Positions 34,725 through 43,168 of a DNA stretch of 64,000 nucleotides are shown here, one piece after another. Position 1 is the stretch's first letter, and each line of letters begins with the position of its first letter. The stretch covers positions 186,001-250,000 of the forward strand of contig NZ_WMFA01000002.1 in NCBI RefSeq assembly GCF_009856445.1, given 5' to 3'. Below the pieces are notes generated by a model that searched no databases, was not told the DNA's origin, and saw only the letters and a list, made by a program, of their open reading frames with translations. Position numbers and translations under genes: made by a program. This stretch comes from Halobacillus litoralis. GTDB lineage: Bacteria > Bacillota > Bacilli > Bacillales > Halobacillaceae.

Positions 34725-34766
34725 GAAGTCCGGATTCCACATCCTGTGGTTTCCGGACTTCTTCTT
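34725..34766. terminator. terminator between convergent genes
   Basis: GAAGTCCGGA (34725-34734) pairs with TCCGGACTTC (34752-34761), with an inner CCAC/GTGG stem, followed by TTCTTG. Serves the hydrolase and possibly the minus-strand small gene. Confidence 0.75.
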
Positions 34767-34819
34767 GTAGTTGAGGGCACGTTTCCATAACATTCAGAAG
34801 TTGAAGGGAGAAAGAGCCT

Positions 34820-34996
34820 CTAGAAAGGTTTTGAATGTTTAGAATCCCCTGCTCGATCTCTGGCAGAAGAGTGACGGTACATATCCTCGAAAGTTCCTCT
34901 ATTCGCGATACGGCTGTTTCCAATGTTTCTGCGTCGGTCGAAAAAAATCGTGACAAAGATCAACAGTCCTGGAATAGCAAAAATCAACCACAACAT
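34820..34996 (-). CDS. small membrane protein, 58 aa
   Basis: On the minus strand AAGGAGGATATCC stands directly before ATG 34996, which opens MLWLIFAIPGLLIFVTIFF, one membrane helix, then a basic tail DRRRNIGNSRIANRG ending KPF. A longer open frame on the same strand (34672-34956) lacks any ribosome site and is the shifted shadow of this gene. It belongs to the one-helix small proteins seen at 8206, 31220 and 32004. Confidence 0.65.
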   Translation of the reverse strand: MLWLIFAIPGLLIFVTIFFDRRRNIGNSRIANRGTFEDMYRHSSARDRAGDSKHSKPF

Positions 34997-35181
34997 GGAT
35001 ATCCTCCTTCAACGGTATGACGTGCTTTTCCTATGGTTTCTACACTTTTTCGACAGGTTCTTGGTTTGTCCTGCCTGGATTAGGAGATTATTGGTTATTT
35101 TTTTAAAATATTACGTTTAGATGACAAAGAAAACCGAAACACAAATACTGAAAGCATTTTTACCTTAAGGAGGGTCCAAGG

Positions 35182-35751
35182 ATGAACAAGAAGAAGCTAT
35201 TGGTACCTGTACTCGCTTTAGGGATGACGTTTGGGGCTGGGGCTGCCAGTGTTTCTGCGGAAACTTATCAAGTCACTTTTGAAAAAGGAGACACACTCTG
35301 GAGCCTTGCCGAACAATATGAAGATGTGACCGTTGATGATTTATTCAGGTGGAATCCAGGGATTGATGCAGACATTATTCAACCTGGATCTCAAATTACC
35401 GTGAAAACAGACGAAGTGGTTGATGAAGAGGAATATCCGAATGAAGAATTTCATACCGTTACTCCAGGAAGTACGCTGTACAGCATTGCCAATCTTCATG
35501 AAGGGCTGACGCTTTCAGAGTTGTTCGAATTAAATCCCGGTATTGATCCATGGAATTTGCAGCCAGGTCAGGAAGTCCGGGTTTCCCCGACTGAAGAAGG
35601 GAATGCCCACTACCACACAATCGCTCCTTACGATACGTTGTACGGAATAGCTGGTATTCATGAAGGAGTTACCGTGCAGGACCTGTACGAATTGAATCCT
35701 GGAATTGATGCGAGAAATCTCCAAATCGGTACGACCATTCGTGTGAAATAA
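35182..35751 (+). CDS. secreted LysM protein, 189 aa
   Basis: Signal peptide MNKKKLLVPVLALGMTFGAG with cleavage after SVSA-E. Three LysM units follow (about residues 30-73, 88-133 and 140-188), each beginning HT/QV and containing DTLW/STLY/DTLY and an LNPGID end. No catalytic domain, so it binds peptidoglycan and could be a wall-anchored or spore-wall adaptor. AAGGAGGG precedes the ATG. Monocistronic, with a terminator after it. Confidence 0.85.
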   Translation: MNKKKLLVPVLALGMTFGAGAASVSAETYQVTFEKGDTLWSLAEQYEDVTVDDLFRWNPGIDADIIQPGSQITVKTDEVVDEEEYPNEEFHTVTPGSTLYSIANLHEGLTLSELFELNPGIDPWNLQPGQEVRVSPTEEGNAHYHTIAPYDTLYGIAGIHEGVTVQDLYELNPGIDARNLQIGTTIRVK

Positions 35752-35757
35752 TGAAGG

Positions 35758-35790
35758 AAGCCCGGGACTTTTCGTGATCCCGGGCTTTTC
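35758..35790. terminator. bidirectional terminator
   Basis: AAGCCCGGGA (35758-35767) pairs with TCCCGGGCTT (35778-35787), then TTTC on the plus side. Confidence 0.88.
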
Positions 35791-35801
35791 TCATGTCCTG
35801 A

Positions 35802-36527
35802 TTAATCTTCCAGCCACTTATGGATGGTACGGGCGATGATTTCCTGCTGAGTTTTTGCTGCGATTTCAGCAGGTTGGTCGCCTTTTTGTGGTCCATACAT
35901 ACCGAACTGGGCATGATTCCCTTCCTCAATTTTATAAAGAATCGTGTCGCGAGAAAGCAACGGCTTCGTTTCCTCTATTTTTTCTTCTGTTGTTAACCCG
36001 TCATTCTCCGCATAAATCGGCAGGATTGGAGTTTCCGTATCTTTGAAGCTGCTTCCCTCAGTCGGATAGGAGGCAAGAAGGATCAACCCCTGTGTTTCAT
36101 CAGGATTCTCTTTTACAAAAGAAGCAGCGGCAACACCACCGAGAGAATGGCCTCCTACATACCATGATTCAACTTCAGGGTAGCGGTCGATCATTTCCTC
36201 TGCTTTGTTGGTGTTCAATATAGGTAAGTTCAAGGTTACATCAGGAATCCCTGTGATATAGCCGTTGTCCGCCAATTGTTGAGCCAGATAGCTGTAGGAC
36301 TCTGGTTCCACTTTTGCTCCAGGATATAAGATGATTCCCGCCTTAGTTTTGTCTTTGGGTTCATGGATAACCCATCCGTCTTTTTCCTGGCTTTCTTCCA
36401 CTAGTGATATCATTTCTTCTGAAGGTTCATAGGTTTGTTGAGTCCAGATGAAAAAGGAGAGAAATCCAATAATGATTAGGGCAAGGAGGCCAAGCAATGA
36501 ATATTTGAGCCACTTTTTCATGTTCAC
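35802..36527 (-). CDS. membrane-anchored alpha/beta hydrolase, 241 aa
   Basis: One N-terminal hydrophobic helix (about residues 9-28) followed by an alpha/beta hydrolase: GIILYPGAKVEPESYS, GGHSLGGVAA (nucleophile elbow, about 119), and GNHAQFGMYGP with the catalytic His. Resembles DUF3089/dienelactone-like hydrolases of Bacillaceae. ATG has GAAAGGAAGTCG upstream. Substrate unknown. Confidence 0.82.
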   Translation of the reverse strand: MNMKKWLKYSLLGLLALIIIGFLSFFIWTQQTYEPSEEMISLVEESQEKDGWVIHEPKDKTKAGIILYPGAKVEPESYSYLAQQLADNGYITGIPDVTLNLPILNTNKAEEMIDRYPEVESWYVGGHSLGGVAAASFVKENPDETQGLILLASYPTEGSSFKDTETPILPIYAENDGLTTEEKIEETKPLLSRDTILYKIEEGNHAQFGMYGPQKGDQPAEIAAKTQQEIIARTIHKWLED

Positions 36528-36561
36528 GACTTCCTTTCTATTCCATACAAATCTTTTTTTA

Positions 36562-37125
36562 TCATTTCTTCACATGAGGGTTGTTCAATGTAATATCTGA
36601 ATAAATCTGTGCCATTTCCTCAGGGGTTTCCACGGCTCCATGACGAATCCACTTTTCGAGCATATGCCAAATGCCTGCGGAATTGAAGGCCGTATAGTAT
36701 TGGAGAAATGTTTCATCGAAACCCTCTATTAAATCTGCTTTGTATCTTTCGTTCAAGGATGGCAAATAGTCGTCCAACTGTTTGAGCAGAATGACAAATA
36801 AGTCGTTTTTCTGAATCAGGTTCAGAAATTCAATATGCTCCTGCCAAAATTCAAAATACAGCTTAGCCATGGCGTATGGAGTTAAGGCATCCATCGCTTC
36901 GAACTCTTTTTCAACCTCTTTCATCAAGCCGGTGATGTATTCCTGGAGCACTTCCTCCTTGGTCTGGAAGTTGCGTTAAAAGGTCTTCCTTACAAGTTCT
37001 GCCGTCTCTGTGATTTCCTTGACTGAGATCTTGTGATAAGGCTTTTCTTCCATAAGTCTGAGTAAAGCTTCAATGATCCATTTTCTCGACCTCAACGAGA
37101 TCGGGTTCATGCTTTTATCATTCAT
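36562..37125 (-). pseudogene. TetR-family regulator interrupted by a TAA codon
   Basis: From ATG 37125 (AGGAGAACAGACAGG upstream) the frame reads 49 codons of a TetR helix-turn-helix (SMNPISLRSRKWIIEALLRL, YHKISVKEITETAELVRKTF), then TAA (36978-36976) and, in the same frame, RNFQTKEEVLQEYI and the ligand-binding domain to 36562. In TetR proteins the sequence here is TFYxNFxTKEE, so the TAA replaces a Tyr codon (TAT/TAC). One base change is enough. The 36562-36951 open frame, read alone, would be a headless ligand-binding domain. It lies divergent to SDR 37306, its probable target. Confidence 0.88.
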
Positions 37126-37159
37126 CCTGTCTGTTCTCCTCTCTATTCAGTGCTTTAAG

Positions 37160-37172
37160 AAGTGTCACACTT
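37160..37172. promoter_or_regulatory. palindrome, likely TetR operator
   Basis: AAGTGTCACACTT is a perfect 13-bp palindrome, the size of TetR-family operators, 35 bases upstream of the TetR start. Related half-sites (AAGTGACAC, AAGTGTGT) lie at 37244-37260 before the SDR gene. It suggests a shared divergent control region. Confidence 0.6.
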
Positions 37173-37305
37173 TCCTTCATCTGTATCACTTGTTCAGAAA
37201 CCATTGACCATAAGATGATATTCTCATTATAATTTGCTTACATAAGTGACACAAGTGTGTATCTATATACATGTGTAACTTTGGAGTGGAATGGGAGGAT
37301 ATGAA

Positions 37306-38133
37306 ATGAAGAACAAGAAAAAAGGTGTGGTGTTGATTACAGGGGCATCTTCCGGGATGGGAATGGAAACGGCAAAACTGCTGCTGGAAGAAGGCTACAT
37401 CGTCTATGGAGCGGCGAGGCGTTTGGACAAAATGAAAGAGATCGAGTCGAAAGGAGCGCACATTCTCGCTATGGATGTCACTGACGAAAAGTCCATGATC
37501 GAAGGGGTGGACCGGATCATTCAGGAACAGGGAAGAATCGATGTCCTATTCAACAATGCTGGATATGGATCTTATGGAGCTGTGGAAGACGTGAGCATTG
37601 AGGAAGCAAAGCATCAGTTCGACGTCAACTTATTTGGGTTGAGTCGATTGACTCAACTCGTTTTACCTCATATGAGAAAACAGCAGTCCGGCAGAATCAT
37701 CAACAACTCGTCCATGGGAGGAAGGATTTTCACACCGATGGGCTCCTGGTATCATGCATCCAAGCATGCGTTAGAAGGCTACTCGGATTGTCTCCGGTTG
37801 GAAGTGGCTCCGTTCGGGATTGATGTGGTCGTTATCCAGCCTGGCAGTATTGAGAGTGAATGGACAGGGATTATGCTTGAGAACCTGCAGAAAACTTCTG
37901 GAACATCTGCCTACCAGGATATGACCCGATCGTTCGTGAGTATGACGAAAAAGATGACAGGAGCTTCTTCCTCACCAGTAGTGATTGCGCAAACCGTTAA
38001 AAAAGCGATAGAAGCGCAAAAACCGAAAACACGCTATGCGGCCGGTAAATATGCTAAAGCCTATATGTTCCTTAGAAAAGTGGTGCCTGATCGGATGTTT
38101 GATTCCATTTTCCATACCATGATGAAAAGGTAG
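37306..38133 (+). CDS. SDR oxidoreductase, 275 aa
   Basis: Classical SDR: TGASSGMG cofactor loop, NNAGYGSYG, active site YHASK and a C-terminal helix bundle with a 'PKTRYAAGKYAKAY' tail common in the oxidoreductase group near TetR genes. GGGAGG lies before ATG 37306; the earlier ATG 37291 overlaps that site. It is divergent from the TetR pseudogene, so it may now be constitutively expressed. Confidence 0.87.
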   Translation: MKNKKKGVVLITGASSGMGMETAKLLLEEGYIVYGAARRLDKMKEIESKGAHILAMDVTDEKSMIEGVDRIIQEQGRIDVLFNNAGYGSYGAVEDVSIEEAKHQFDVNLFGLSRLTQLVLPHMRKQQSGRIINNSSMGGRIFTPMGSWYHASKHALEGYSDCLRLEVAPFGIDVVVIQPGSIESEWTGIMLENLQKTSGTSAYQDMTRSFVSMTKKMTGASSSPVVIAQTVKKAIEAQKPKTRYAAGKYAKAYMFLRKVVPDRMFDSIFHTMMKR

Positions 38134-38339
38134 AATGGATAGAAATGGAACTTTAAAAATGAATGAAAAAGACGATGAAAAGGGTGGGACATAAGCGTGT
38201 CATCCCTTTTTTTGTCTAAATAGAAGGGGTACTTATTACGAAAGCGAAGGTAGAATGGACAGAAGCTTTTTAATAAATGGTGGAATAATGACATTTTGTA
38301 GGTGGATGCTAAGGAAAATGGCGTGAAGGAGGCGGGAGA

Positions 38340-38486
38340 ATGAAAGACAACCCTTTTCATTACGATGGACGTTCCCTTGTGAACCATGAGAGAACAACTG
38401 ACGAAGCTTTTGTCATGACAGATGAAACACGCATGAACATAGCGGGAAATCCTTATCTGCATGAGGTTACTGAAGAACAGGATTAA
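38340..38486 (+). CDS. small soluble protein, 48 aa
   Basis: AGGAGGCGGGAGA immediately precedes ATG 38340. The peptide starts MKDNPFHYDGRSLVNHERTT and ends LHEVTEEQD; hydrophilic, no known family. A strong terminator follows 10 bases after the stop. Coding status rests on the ribosome site and the terminator. Confidence 0.55.
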   Translation: MKDNPFHYDGRSLVNHERTTDEAFVMTDETRMNIAGNPYLHEVTEEQD

Positions 38487-38496
38487 CGGAGAATAT

Positions 38497-38532
38497 AAGA
38501 ATTCACCTTGAACAAGGTGAATTCTTTTTTTA
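38497..38532 (+). terminator. strong terminator
   Basis: A perfect 13-bp stem AAGAATTCACCTT (38497-38509) with AAGGTGAATTCTT (38514-38526), loop GAAC, and a T-run. Confidence 0.92.
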
Positions 38533-38592
38533 TAAGTAAAAATGGTTGTTTTTATACAAACTATACTATCTTGAATGGAAAGGTAGGATCCT

Positions 38593-39219
38593 ATGGCAAA
38601 GGTTTTATACATTACCGCACACCCCCATGATGAAACGGCTTCTTACAGTATGAGAGTGGGCAAGGCATTCATCGACACCTACAAAGAAGTGAACAAAGGT
38701 GACGAAATCATTCATATCGACCTGTATAGAGAAGATATCCCGCAAATTGACGCGGACATTTTTAGTGGATGGGGAAAATTACAGTCCGGAGACCATCTTT
38801 CTGATGAAGAAAAAAGGAAGGTCGAGCGTCTAGGAGAGTTGAGTGACCAGTTCATTTCTGCAGACAAATACGTTTTTGTCACCCCGATGTGGAACTTCTC
38901 ATTTCCTCCTGTCATGAAGGCATATATCGATGCCGTGGCCGTAGCGGGCAAAGCATTTAAATATACAGAACAGGGCCCGGTCGGTTTATTGACAGATAAA
39001 AAAGCATTCCATATTCAGGCGTGTGGAGGGATTTATTCGAAGGGACCTGCAGCGGGCATGGAGATGGGCCATCGGTACTTGAACATTCTTATGCAATTTT
39101 TCGGTGTCCCATCCTTCGATGGCCTTTTTGTCGAAGGACATGCGGCGAATCCGGATCAGGCGGATGAAATCAGGGAACATGCGGTAGCAAGAGCGAAAGA
39201 TGCTGCCCAGACATTCTAA
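38593..39219 (+). CDS. azoR: FMN-dependent NADH-azoreductase AzoR, 208 aa
   Basis: Flavodoxin-like fold with [23 protein letters not shown], the FMN phosphate loop, then [20 protein letters not shown] and [18 protein letters not shown] near the isoalloxazine. Length and motifs fit AzoR1/AzoR2 of B. subtilis, homodimers that reduce azo dyes and quinones with NADH. Monocistronic, AAAGGTAGG upstream. Confidence 0.9.
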   Translation: MAKVLYITAHPHDETASYSMRVGKAFIDTYKEVNKGDEIIHIDLYREDIPQIDADIFSGWGKLQSGDHLSDEEKRKVERLGELSDQFISADKYVFVTPMWNFSFPPVMKAYIDAVAVAGKAFKYTEQGPVGLLTDKKAFHIQACGGIYSKGPAAGMEMGHRYLNILMQFFGVPSFDGLFVEGHAANPDQADEIREHAVARAKDAAQTF

Positions 39220-39522
39220 AGTTTAGATTCAATCCAATTGTGCTCACATGGAAACACTTCTAGGGCAAGTGTCTTTGTCTGGGCATTTTTTATGTTCAGT
39301 ATGATATGTGGTAGGGTGGATATAAAATGTTTGGTAGAATATGGTTAAAAAGGGATGGATGTAATGGAAACCTGCTCGAGACAAAACAATCGCCTGGACG
39401 GGAGGCTCTAAATCCTTGACCAGCGTCCTTTTCCTCGTGCTTTCAATTTAGGTGGGGCGCTTTTATTAAACAAGAGAAACCACCCGGCAGGTTATCCATG
39501 AAAAAATATTCAGAAAAAAACG

Positions 39523-39551
39523 TTGACATCTTCTTCCTTTCCGCGTAACAT
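39523..39551 (+). promoter_or_regulatory. sigma-A promoter of tyrS
   Basis: TTGACA at 39523-39528, a 17-base spacer, then TAACAT (39546-39551). It precedes the T-box leader by about 15 bases. Confidence 0.6.
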
Positions 39552-39569
39552 AATCCTAACTTTAATACC

Positions 39570-39810
39570 TACGGCAATGACAGAAATCCAGTAGTGAAGA
39601 GATCCCTGTCGTCAGAGAGTCGACGGTTGCTGCGAGTCGATACACATCTCTTCATGAATTACCTTCTTGAGCTTCTTTTACGAAAACTCACGTGAGTAGT
39701 GGAAGACGGTAAATCCGTTATCTTTTTAAGGGGAAGATGAGGCATTCATTTTCAACTTGGGTGGTAACGCGTGTAAAGACACGTCCCATGAGGGGGCGTG
39801 TCTTTTTTTG
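39570..39810 (+). ncRNA. tyrosine T-box leader
   Basis: A tRNA-sensing leader. The T-box core GGGTGGTAACGCG (39759-39771) pairs with the uncharged tRNA 3' end; stem I is seen as GAAGAGAT near 39597 pairing with ATCTCTTC near 39646. The specifier loop after that stem contains TAC (39660-39662), the tyrosine codon. The terminator is AAGACACG (39776-39783) with CGTGTCTT (39797-39804) and seven Ts. Uncharged tRNA-Tyr would prevent termination and allow tyrS transcription. The core differs from the usual ACCGCG by one base (AACGCG). Confidence 0.88.
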
Positions 39811-39837
39811 TATTCTAAAAAAATGGAGGGCTGTAAG

Positions 39838-41076
39838 ATGATGGAACAACTGAATGATGTGCAAAAAAGAGAGTTGGAAAAACAGTGGGAGGTCCTGTCT
39901 TATGGCGTATCCTCTATCATTCCGGAAGGTGAGTTCAAAGAGAAGATTGCAAAGTCGATTAAAAATGAGCAGCCCTTGAAAGTGAAGTTGGGGCTCGATC
40001 CGACCGCCCCGGATGTCCACCTCGGTCATACCGTTGTATTGAATAAACTGAAACAGTTCCAGGGATTCGGGCACACGGTTCAGCTGATCATCGGCGATTT
40101 TACCGGGAAGATTGGAGATCCGACGGGCAAATCTATCGCCCGTACGGCTTTGACGGATGAAGAGGTGAAGCATAACGCGAGGACTTACTTCGAGCAGTTC
40201 GGCAAAGTGATCGATATGGAAAAAGTAGAACTCCATTACAACTCGAAGTGGCTCTCTCAAATAGGGTTTGCAGAAGTTTTAAAACTCGCGAGTACGGTGA
40301 CGGTTGCGAGGGTGCTCGAGCGTAATGACTTTCATCATCGATATAAAGAAAACAAGCCAATTCACCTTCACGAGTTTTTCTACCCCGTCATGCAAGGATA
40401 TGATTCATTCGCTTTGGAGTCAGACATCGAACTTGGTGGGACCGACCAGGAATTCAACGTGTTGTTCGGCCGGCAGGTGCAGGAGCATTTCGACCGGGAA
40501 AAACAAGTCGTCCTGCTCATGCCGTTGATCGAGGGTCTTGACGGTGTTGAAAAAATGTCGAAATCGAGAGGCAACTACATTGGTGTCAACGAACGGCCGG
40601 AGGATATTTTCGGAAAAACGATGTCGATTCCTGATGCGTTGATTACGAAGTATTTTGAGCTCGTGTCTCCGCTATCCATGGAAGAAGTCCAGGAAGTGAA
40701 AAGGACCCTTGATGACGGGACGCTTCACCCTCGCGATGCCAAAATGAAGCTTGCTGCCTCTTTTGTTGACATGCTTTATGGAAAAGAAGCGGCCCACCAA
40801 AGCCGACAACAGTTCATCAACGTTTTTCAGAAAAAAGTGATGCCTGATGTGATTCATGAAGTAATGTGGGAAGGAGAAGATGAAATACTCATTGTCGATC
40901 TCCTAAAGGAACTCGGACTACTACCTTCCAAGAGTGAGGTGAGAAGGATGATAAAAAATGGAGGTGTCCGGATCGATCAGGAAAAAGTGATGGATGCCTT
41001 TCAGACAGTTCAGGTGACAGACAGAATGGTGGTTCAAGTAGGGAAGAGGAAGTTTGTGAAGCTGAGAAGATCTTAA
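39838..41076 (+). CDS. tyrS: tyrosyl-tRNA synthetase (TyrZ-type), 412 aa
   Basis: Class I synthetase: HIGH equivalent HLGH at residues 61-64, KMSKS at 239-243, S4 RNA-binding domain from about 345. LDPTAPDVHLGHTVV marks the TyrZ-like branch rather than the GFDPTADSLHIGH form of the main TyrS. GGAGGG lies seven bases before ATG 39838, and the in-frame extension to 39757 runs through the T-box terminator and is rejected. Attaches tyrosine to tRNA-Tyr. Confidence 0.95.
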   Translation: MMEQLNDVQKRELEKQWEVLSYGVSSIIPEGEFKEKIAKSIKNEQPLKVKLGLDPTAPDVHLGHTVVLNKLKQFQGFGHTVQLIIGDFTGKIGDPTGKSIARTALTDEEVKHNARTYFEQFGKVIDMEKVELHYNSKWLSQIGFAEVLKLASTVTVARVLERNDFHHRYKENKPIHLHEFFYPVMQGYDSFALESDIELGGTDQEFNVLFGRQVQEHFDREKQVVLLMPLIEGLDGVEKMSKSRGNYIGVNERPEDIFGKTMSIPDALITKYFELVSPLSMEEVQEVKRTLDDGTLHPRDAKMKLAASFVDMLYGKEAAHQSRQQFINVFQKKVMPDVIHEVMWEGEDEILIVDLLKELGLLPSKSEVRRMIKNGGVRIDQEKVMDAFQTVQVTDRMVVQVGKRKFVKLRRS

Positions 41077-41098
41077 AAGGAAAAGGGGATATGAAGGA

Positions 41099-41719
41099 AT
41101 GGAACGTCAGCAATTTTTAAATAAAGCAACCGAACATATGAAAGAGACATATAAATGTCATACCGTATTCTTGTACGGTTCCTATCAGACTGGTGATTCT
41201 ACGGAAGAAAGTGACGTCGATCTGATCGGTTTCTCCGATGAGCTGGAAACGCAGAATAAGGTGGAAACGTTCAGCGGCAAGCTTTTAGATGTATGGATCC
41301 ACGGGACGGATGATATGAAAAAGCCGGCCGACTTTTTGAAAGTCCATCGAGCCGAGGTGCTTGTCGATGACCATGGTTTGGCACAGCCGTGGATGACAGA
41401 GATCGATTCCATTTTTACTAAGGGACCGGCGTCTTTACAGCCGAAGGAGAAGCAGTTTCTGAAAGATTGGCTGATCAAGATGAAGATACGCTCGAGAAAA
41501 GGGGATATGGAAGGTCGCTACCGCTTTCACTGGCTTGTGAAGGAAAGTCTTGAAATCTATTTCGAGATGATCGGACGCTGGTATCTCGGACCGAAAAAGT
41601 CACTGAACTGGTTACGTGAGCACGATATGGAAGGGTATCGGATTTACGATAAGCTGCTGGAAGGGCCGGGAGATCGCAGACGGTTGGATGCGTGGATCGA
41701 TCACTTGCAGAAGCTGTAG
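41099..41719 (+). CDS. nucleotidyltransferase domain protein, 206 aa
   Basis: Small polymerase-beta-like domain: FLYGSYQTGD (GSY at residues 27-29) and SDVDLIGF with Asp39 and Asp41 as metal ligands. The C-terminal half is helical (SLEIYFEMIGRWYLGPKKS), like HEPN-type companions of such enzymes. It follows tyrS by 22 bases. Might modify an aminoglycoside or nucleotide; substrate unknown. Confidence 0.82.
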   Translation: MERQQFLNKATEHMKETYKCHTVFLYGSYQTGDSTEESDVDLIGFSDELETQNKVETFSGKLLDVWIHGTDDMKKPADFLKVHRAEVLVDDHGLAQPWMTEIDSIFTKGPASLQPKEKQFLKDWLIKMKIRSRKGDMEGRYRFHWLVKESLEIYFEMIGRWYLGPKKSLNWLREHDMEGYRIYDKLLEGPGDRRRLDAWIDHLQKL

Positions 41720-41730
41720 TCTATCATAGG

Positions 41731-41890
41731 GATATCGGCTGAATTGAACATATATCGGCTGAATTCACAAGATATCAATTAAAATTAAGATATATCAACT
41801 GAATTCTCAAGATATCAATAAAAATCAAGGTATATCAATTGAATCAAACATATATCAACGAAATCATCTATAGATCGCAGTCAATAAAAA
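41731..41890. repeat. 20-bp-period tandem repeat, eight units
   Basis: Units start exactly every 20 bases from 41731 to 41871. Units 1, 3, 5 begin GATATC; 2, 4, 6 and 7 begin TATATC, and most continue with AAY/GGC then GAATT or AAAATT. Units 2+3 (41751-41790) and 4+5 (41791-41830) agree at 34 of 40 positions, so the array grew as 40-bp dimers. The eighth unit is degenerate. Twenty is not a multiple of three, so this is not a coding repeat. It lies between two plus-strand genes. Confidence 0.9.
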
Positions 41891-41904
41891 GAGGGCGGGG
41901 TTTT

Positions 41905-42375
41905 ATGAGACAAATTCAAGCATGGCTGGATGAAGGAGAGATCGAGAAAGCAAGAAAGGAAGCTTTGCACCGATTAAACAGGGAGGATGACATCGCAGGT
42001 TTACATTATTGGTGTGCGGTGTCCCATGATGCGCAGGGAATGGAGCGGGAAGCCATTCCCTTTTATGAAAAAGCGGTCTGCAAAGGCATTCAAGGTGAGC
42101 TTAGAGCTCAGGCTTATATTTAGTGGGGAAGCAGTCTGCGGTGTATCGGGAAGTATCACGAAGCAAGGGAAGTCCTGGAAAAGGGAAAACGGGAATTTCC
42201 AGACAACCCCGCTATTCAGGTTTTTCACGCGATGACCTTGTATAACTTAAAGGAGTCCCCACAAGCGGTGGAATCATTGCTGAAGGTTTTGGGTTCATAT
42301 TCAAATCATCCTTGGATCAAAAAGTACAAGGATGCCATAAGCTTTTATGCAAGGCAACTGGATCAAACTTGGTAA
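41905..42375 (+). pseudogene. TPR-repeat protein with an in-frame amber codon, 156 codons
   Basis: GAGGGCGGGG lies before ATG 41905. The frame reads MRQIQAWLDEGEIEKARKEA, then TPR-like YWCAVSHDAQGMEREAIPFYE, to TAG at 42121-42123, and continues in frame with WGSSLRCIGKYHEAREVLEKG and NHPWIKKYKDAISFYARQL to TAA at 42373. TPR helices either side of the amber are intact and in register; at this place family members usually carry Gln (CAG), one base away. Read alone, the ORF to 42123 is half a protein. Confidence 0.85.
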
Positions 42376-42385
42376 CGGCTCCTTT

Positions 42386-43168
42386 TCATGGATGAGCGGC
42401 CAGTCTTTTATTAGGCTGAGCAGATTGGTACCACTGCAGACAGAGAATGAAAATTAGAACGGCGTCGATAGCATCACCACCGTAGTACATAATCATGGAA
42501 CCTGTTTCCGCCTGATTTACACTTACTCCTTCAGGTGGAGAGGCGTACAAATATTTCGAAAGGATGCCATGACCTGCAAGAGCGAAGATGAATACGATAC
42601 TCCGATACAGATAGCTGTAACGATGGGCGACAGGATCTATGTAAATCATGCTCATGGTAAAAAGGTAGCCAGCCAGAAAGACATGAAGGTGGACCAGCAC
42701 ATGGACCCCCAGGCTGTTATGCATCATGTGATACAAGTCTGTTGTGTAGAGTACCCATAATCCGCCGATGTTGAGAATGGACGTGGTGACCGGATGGCTG
42801 ATGACACGGACATAAGAACTTCTAAGGAGAAGAGTCATCTTTTTGGCGGCGGAAACGGGAAGCGTTCTTAACAAAAGGGTCATCGGTGCAGCGAGTACCA
42901 GCAGTAGCGGAGCCAGCATGCCGAGGAGCAGGTGCCCGACCATGTGGGCACGAAAGTCGATCCGCGCTTGGTCTGCAAGCGGTCCGATGACAGCTATCCC
43001 GGCACATAATACTCCTATGGACCATAAAACATAACGCCAATATGGCCATTTCTGCAGGTGAGGGGAACGGTTGGAGACTAAGCCCGCTCCTATGTACAAA
43101 AGAATGATCAGCAGGAAAGGAATGGCCAGCATCAAATCAAAGAGGAGTCCACCATGCGTCTCATGCAT
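42386..43168 (-). CDS. CtaG-type cytochrome c oxidase assembly protein, 260 aa
   Basis: Seven membrane helices and the conserved His pattern of the Caa3_CtaG family (HMVGHLLLGMLAPLL, HVLVHLHVFLAGYLF, IDPVAHRYSY). The family helps build the CuA/heme centre of caa3 oxidase. On the minus strand AGGAGAA precedes ATG 43168, which overlaps the DUF2243 stop by eight bases, so the two are coupled. The frame extends to 43195 but has no ribosome site there. Confidence 0.88.
   Translation of the reverse strand: MHETHGGLLFDLMLAIPFLLIILLYIGAGLVSNRSPHLQKWPYWRYVLWSIGVLCAGIAVIGPLADQARIDFRAHMVGHLLLGMLAPLLLVLAAPMTLLLRTLPVSAAKKMTLLLRSSYVRVISHPVTTSILNIGGLWVLYTTDLYHMMHNSLGVHVLVHLHVFLAGYLFTMSMIYIDPVAHRYSYLYRSIVFIFALAGHGILSKYLYASPPEGVSVNQAETGSMIMYYGGDAIDAVLIFILCLQWYQSAQPNKRLAAHP

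Noticed and set aside
34672-34956. 94-codon minus-strand ORF
   Set aside because: No ribosome site and shifted-frame shadow of the 58-aa membrane protein; also overlaps a terminator hairpin.
36562-36951. Independent gene with TetR C-terminal domain only
   Set aside because: The frame continues upstream across a single TAA into a TetR helix-turn-helix with its own ribosome site, so it is part of a pseudogene.
39220-39520. Small gene or riboswitch between azoR and the tyrS promoter
   Set aside because: Only 15-31 codon frames without ribosome sites and no recognisable structure were found.
41731-41890. CRISPR array
   Set aside because: Units are adjacent without spacers, diverge from each other, and no cas genes are in the window.
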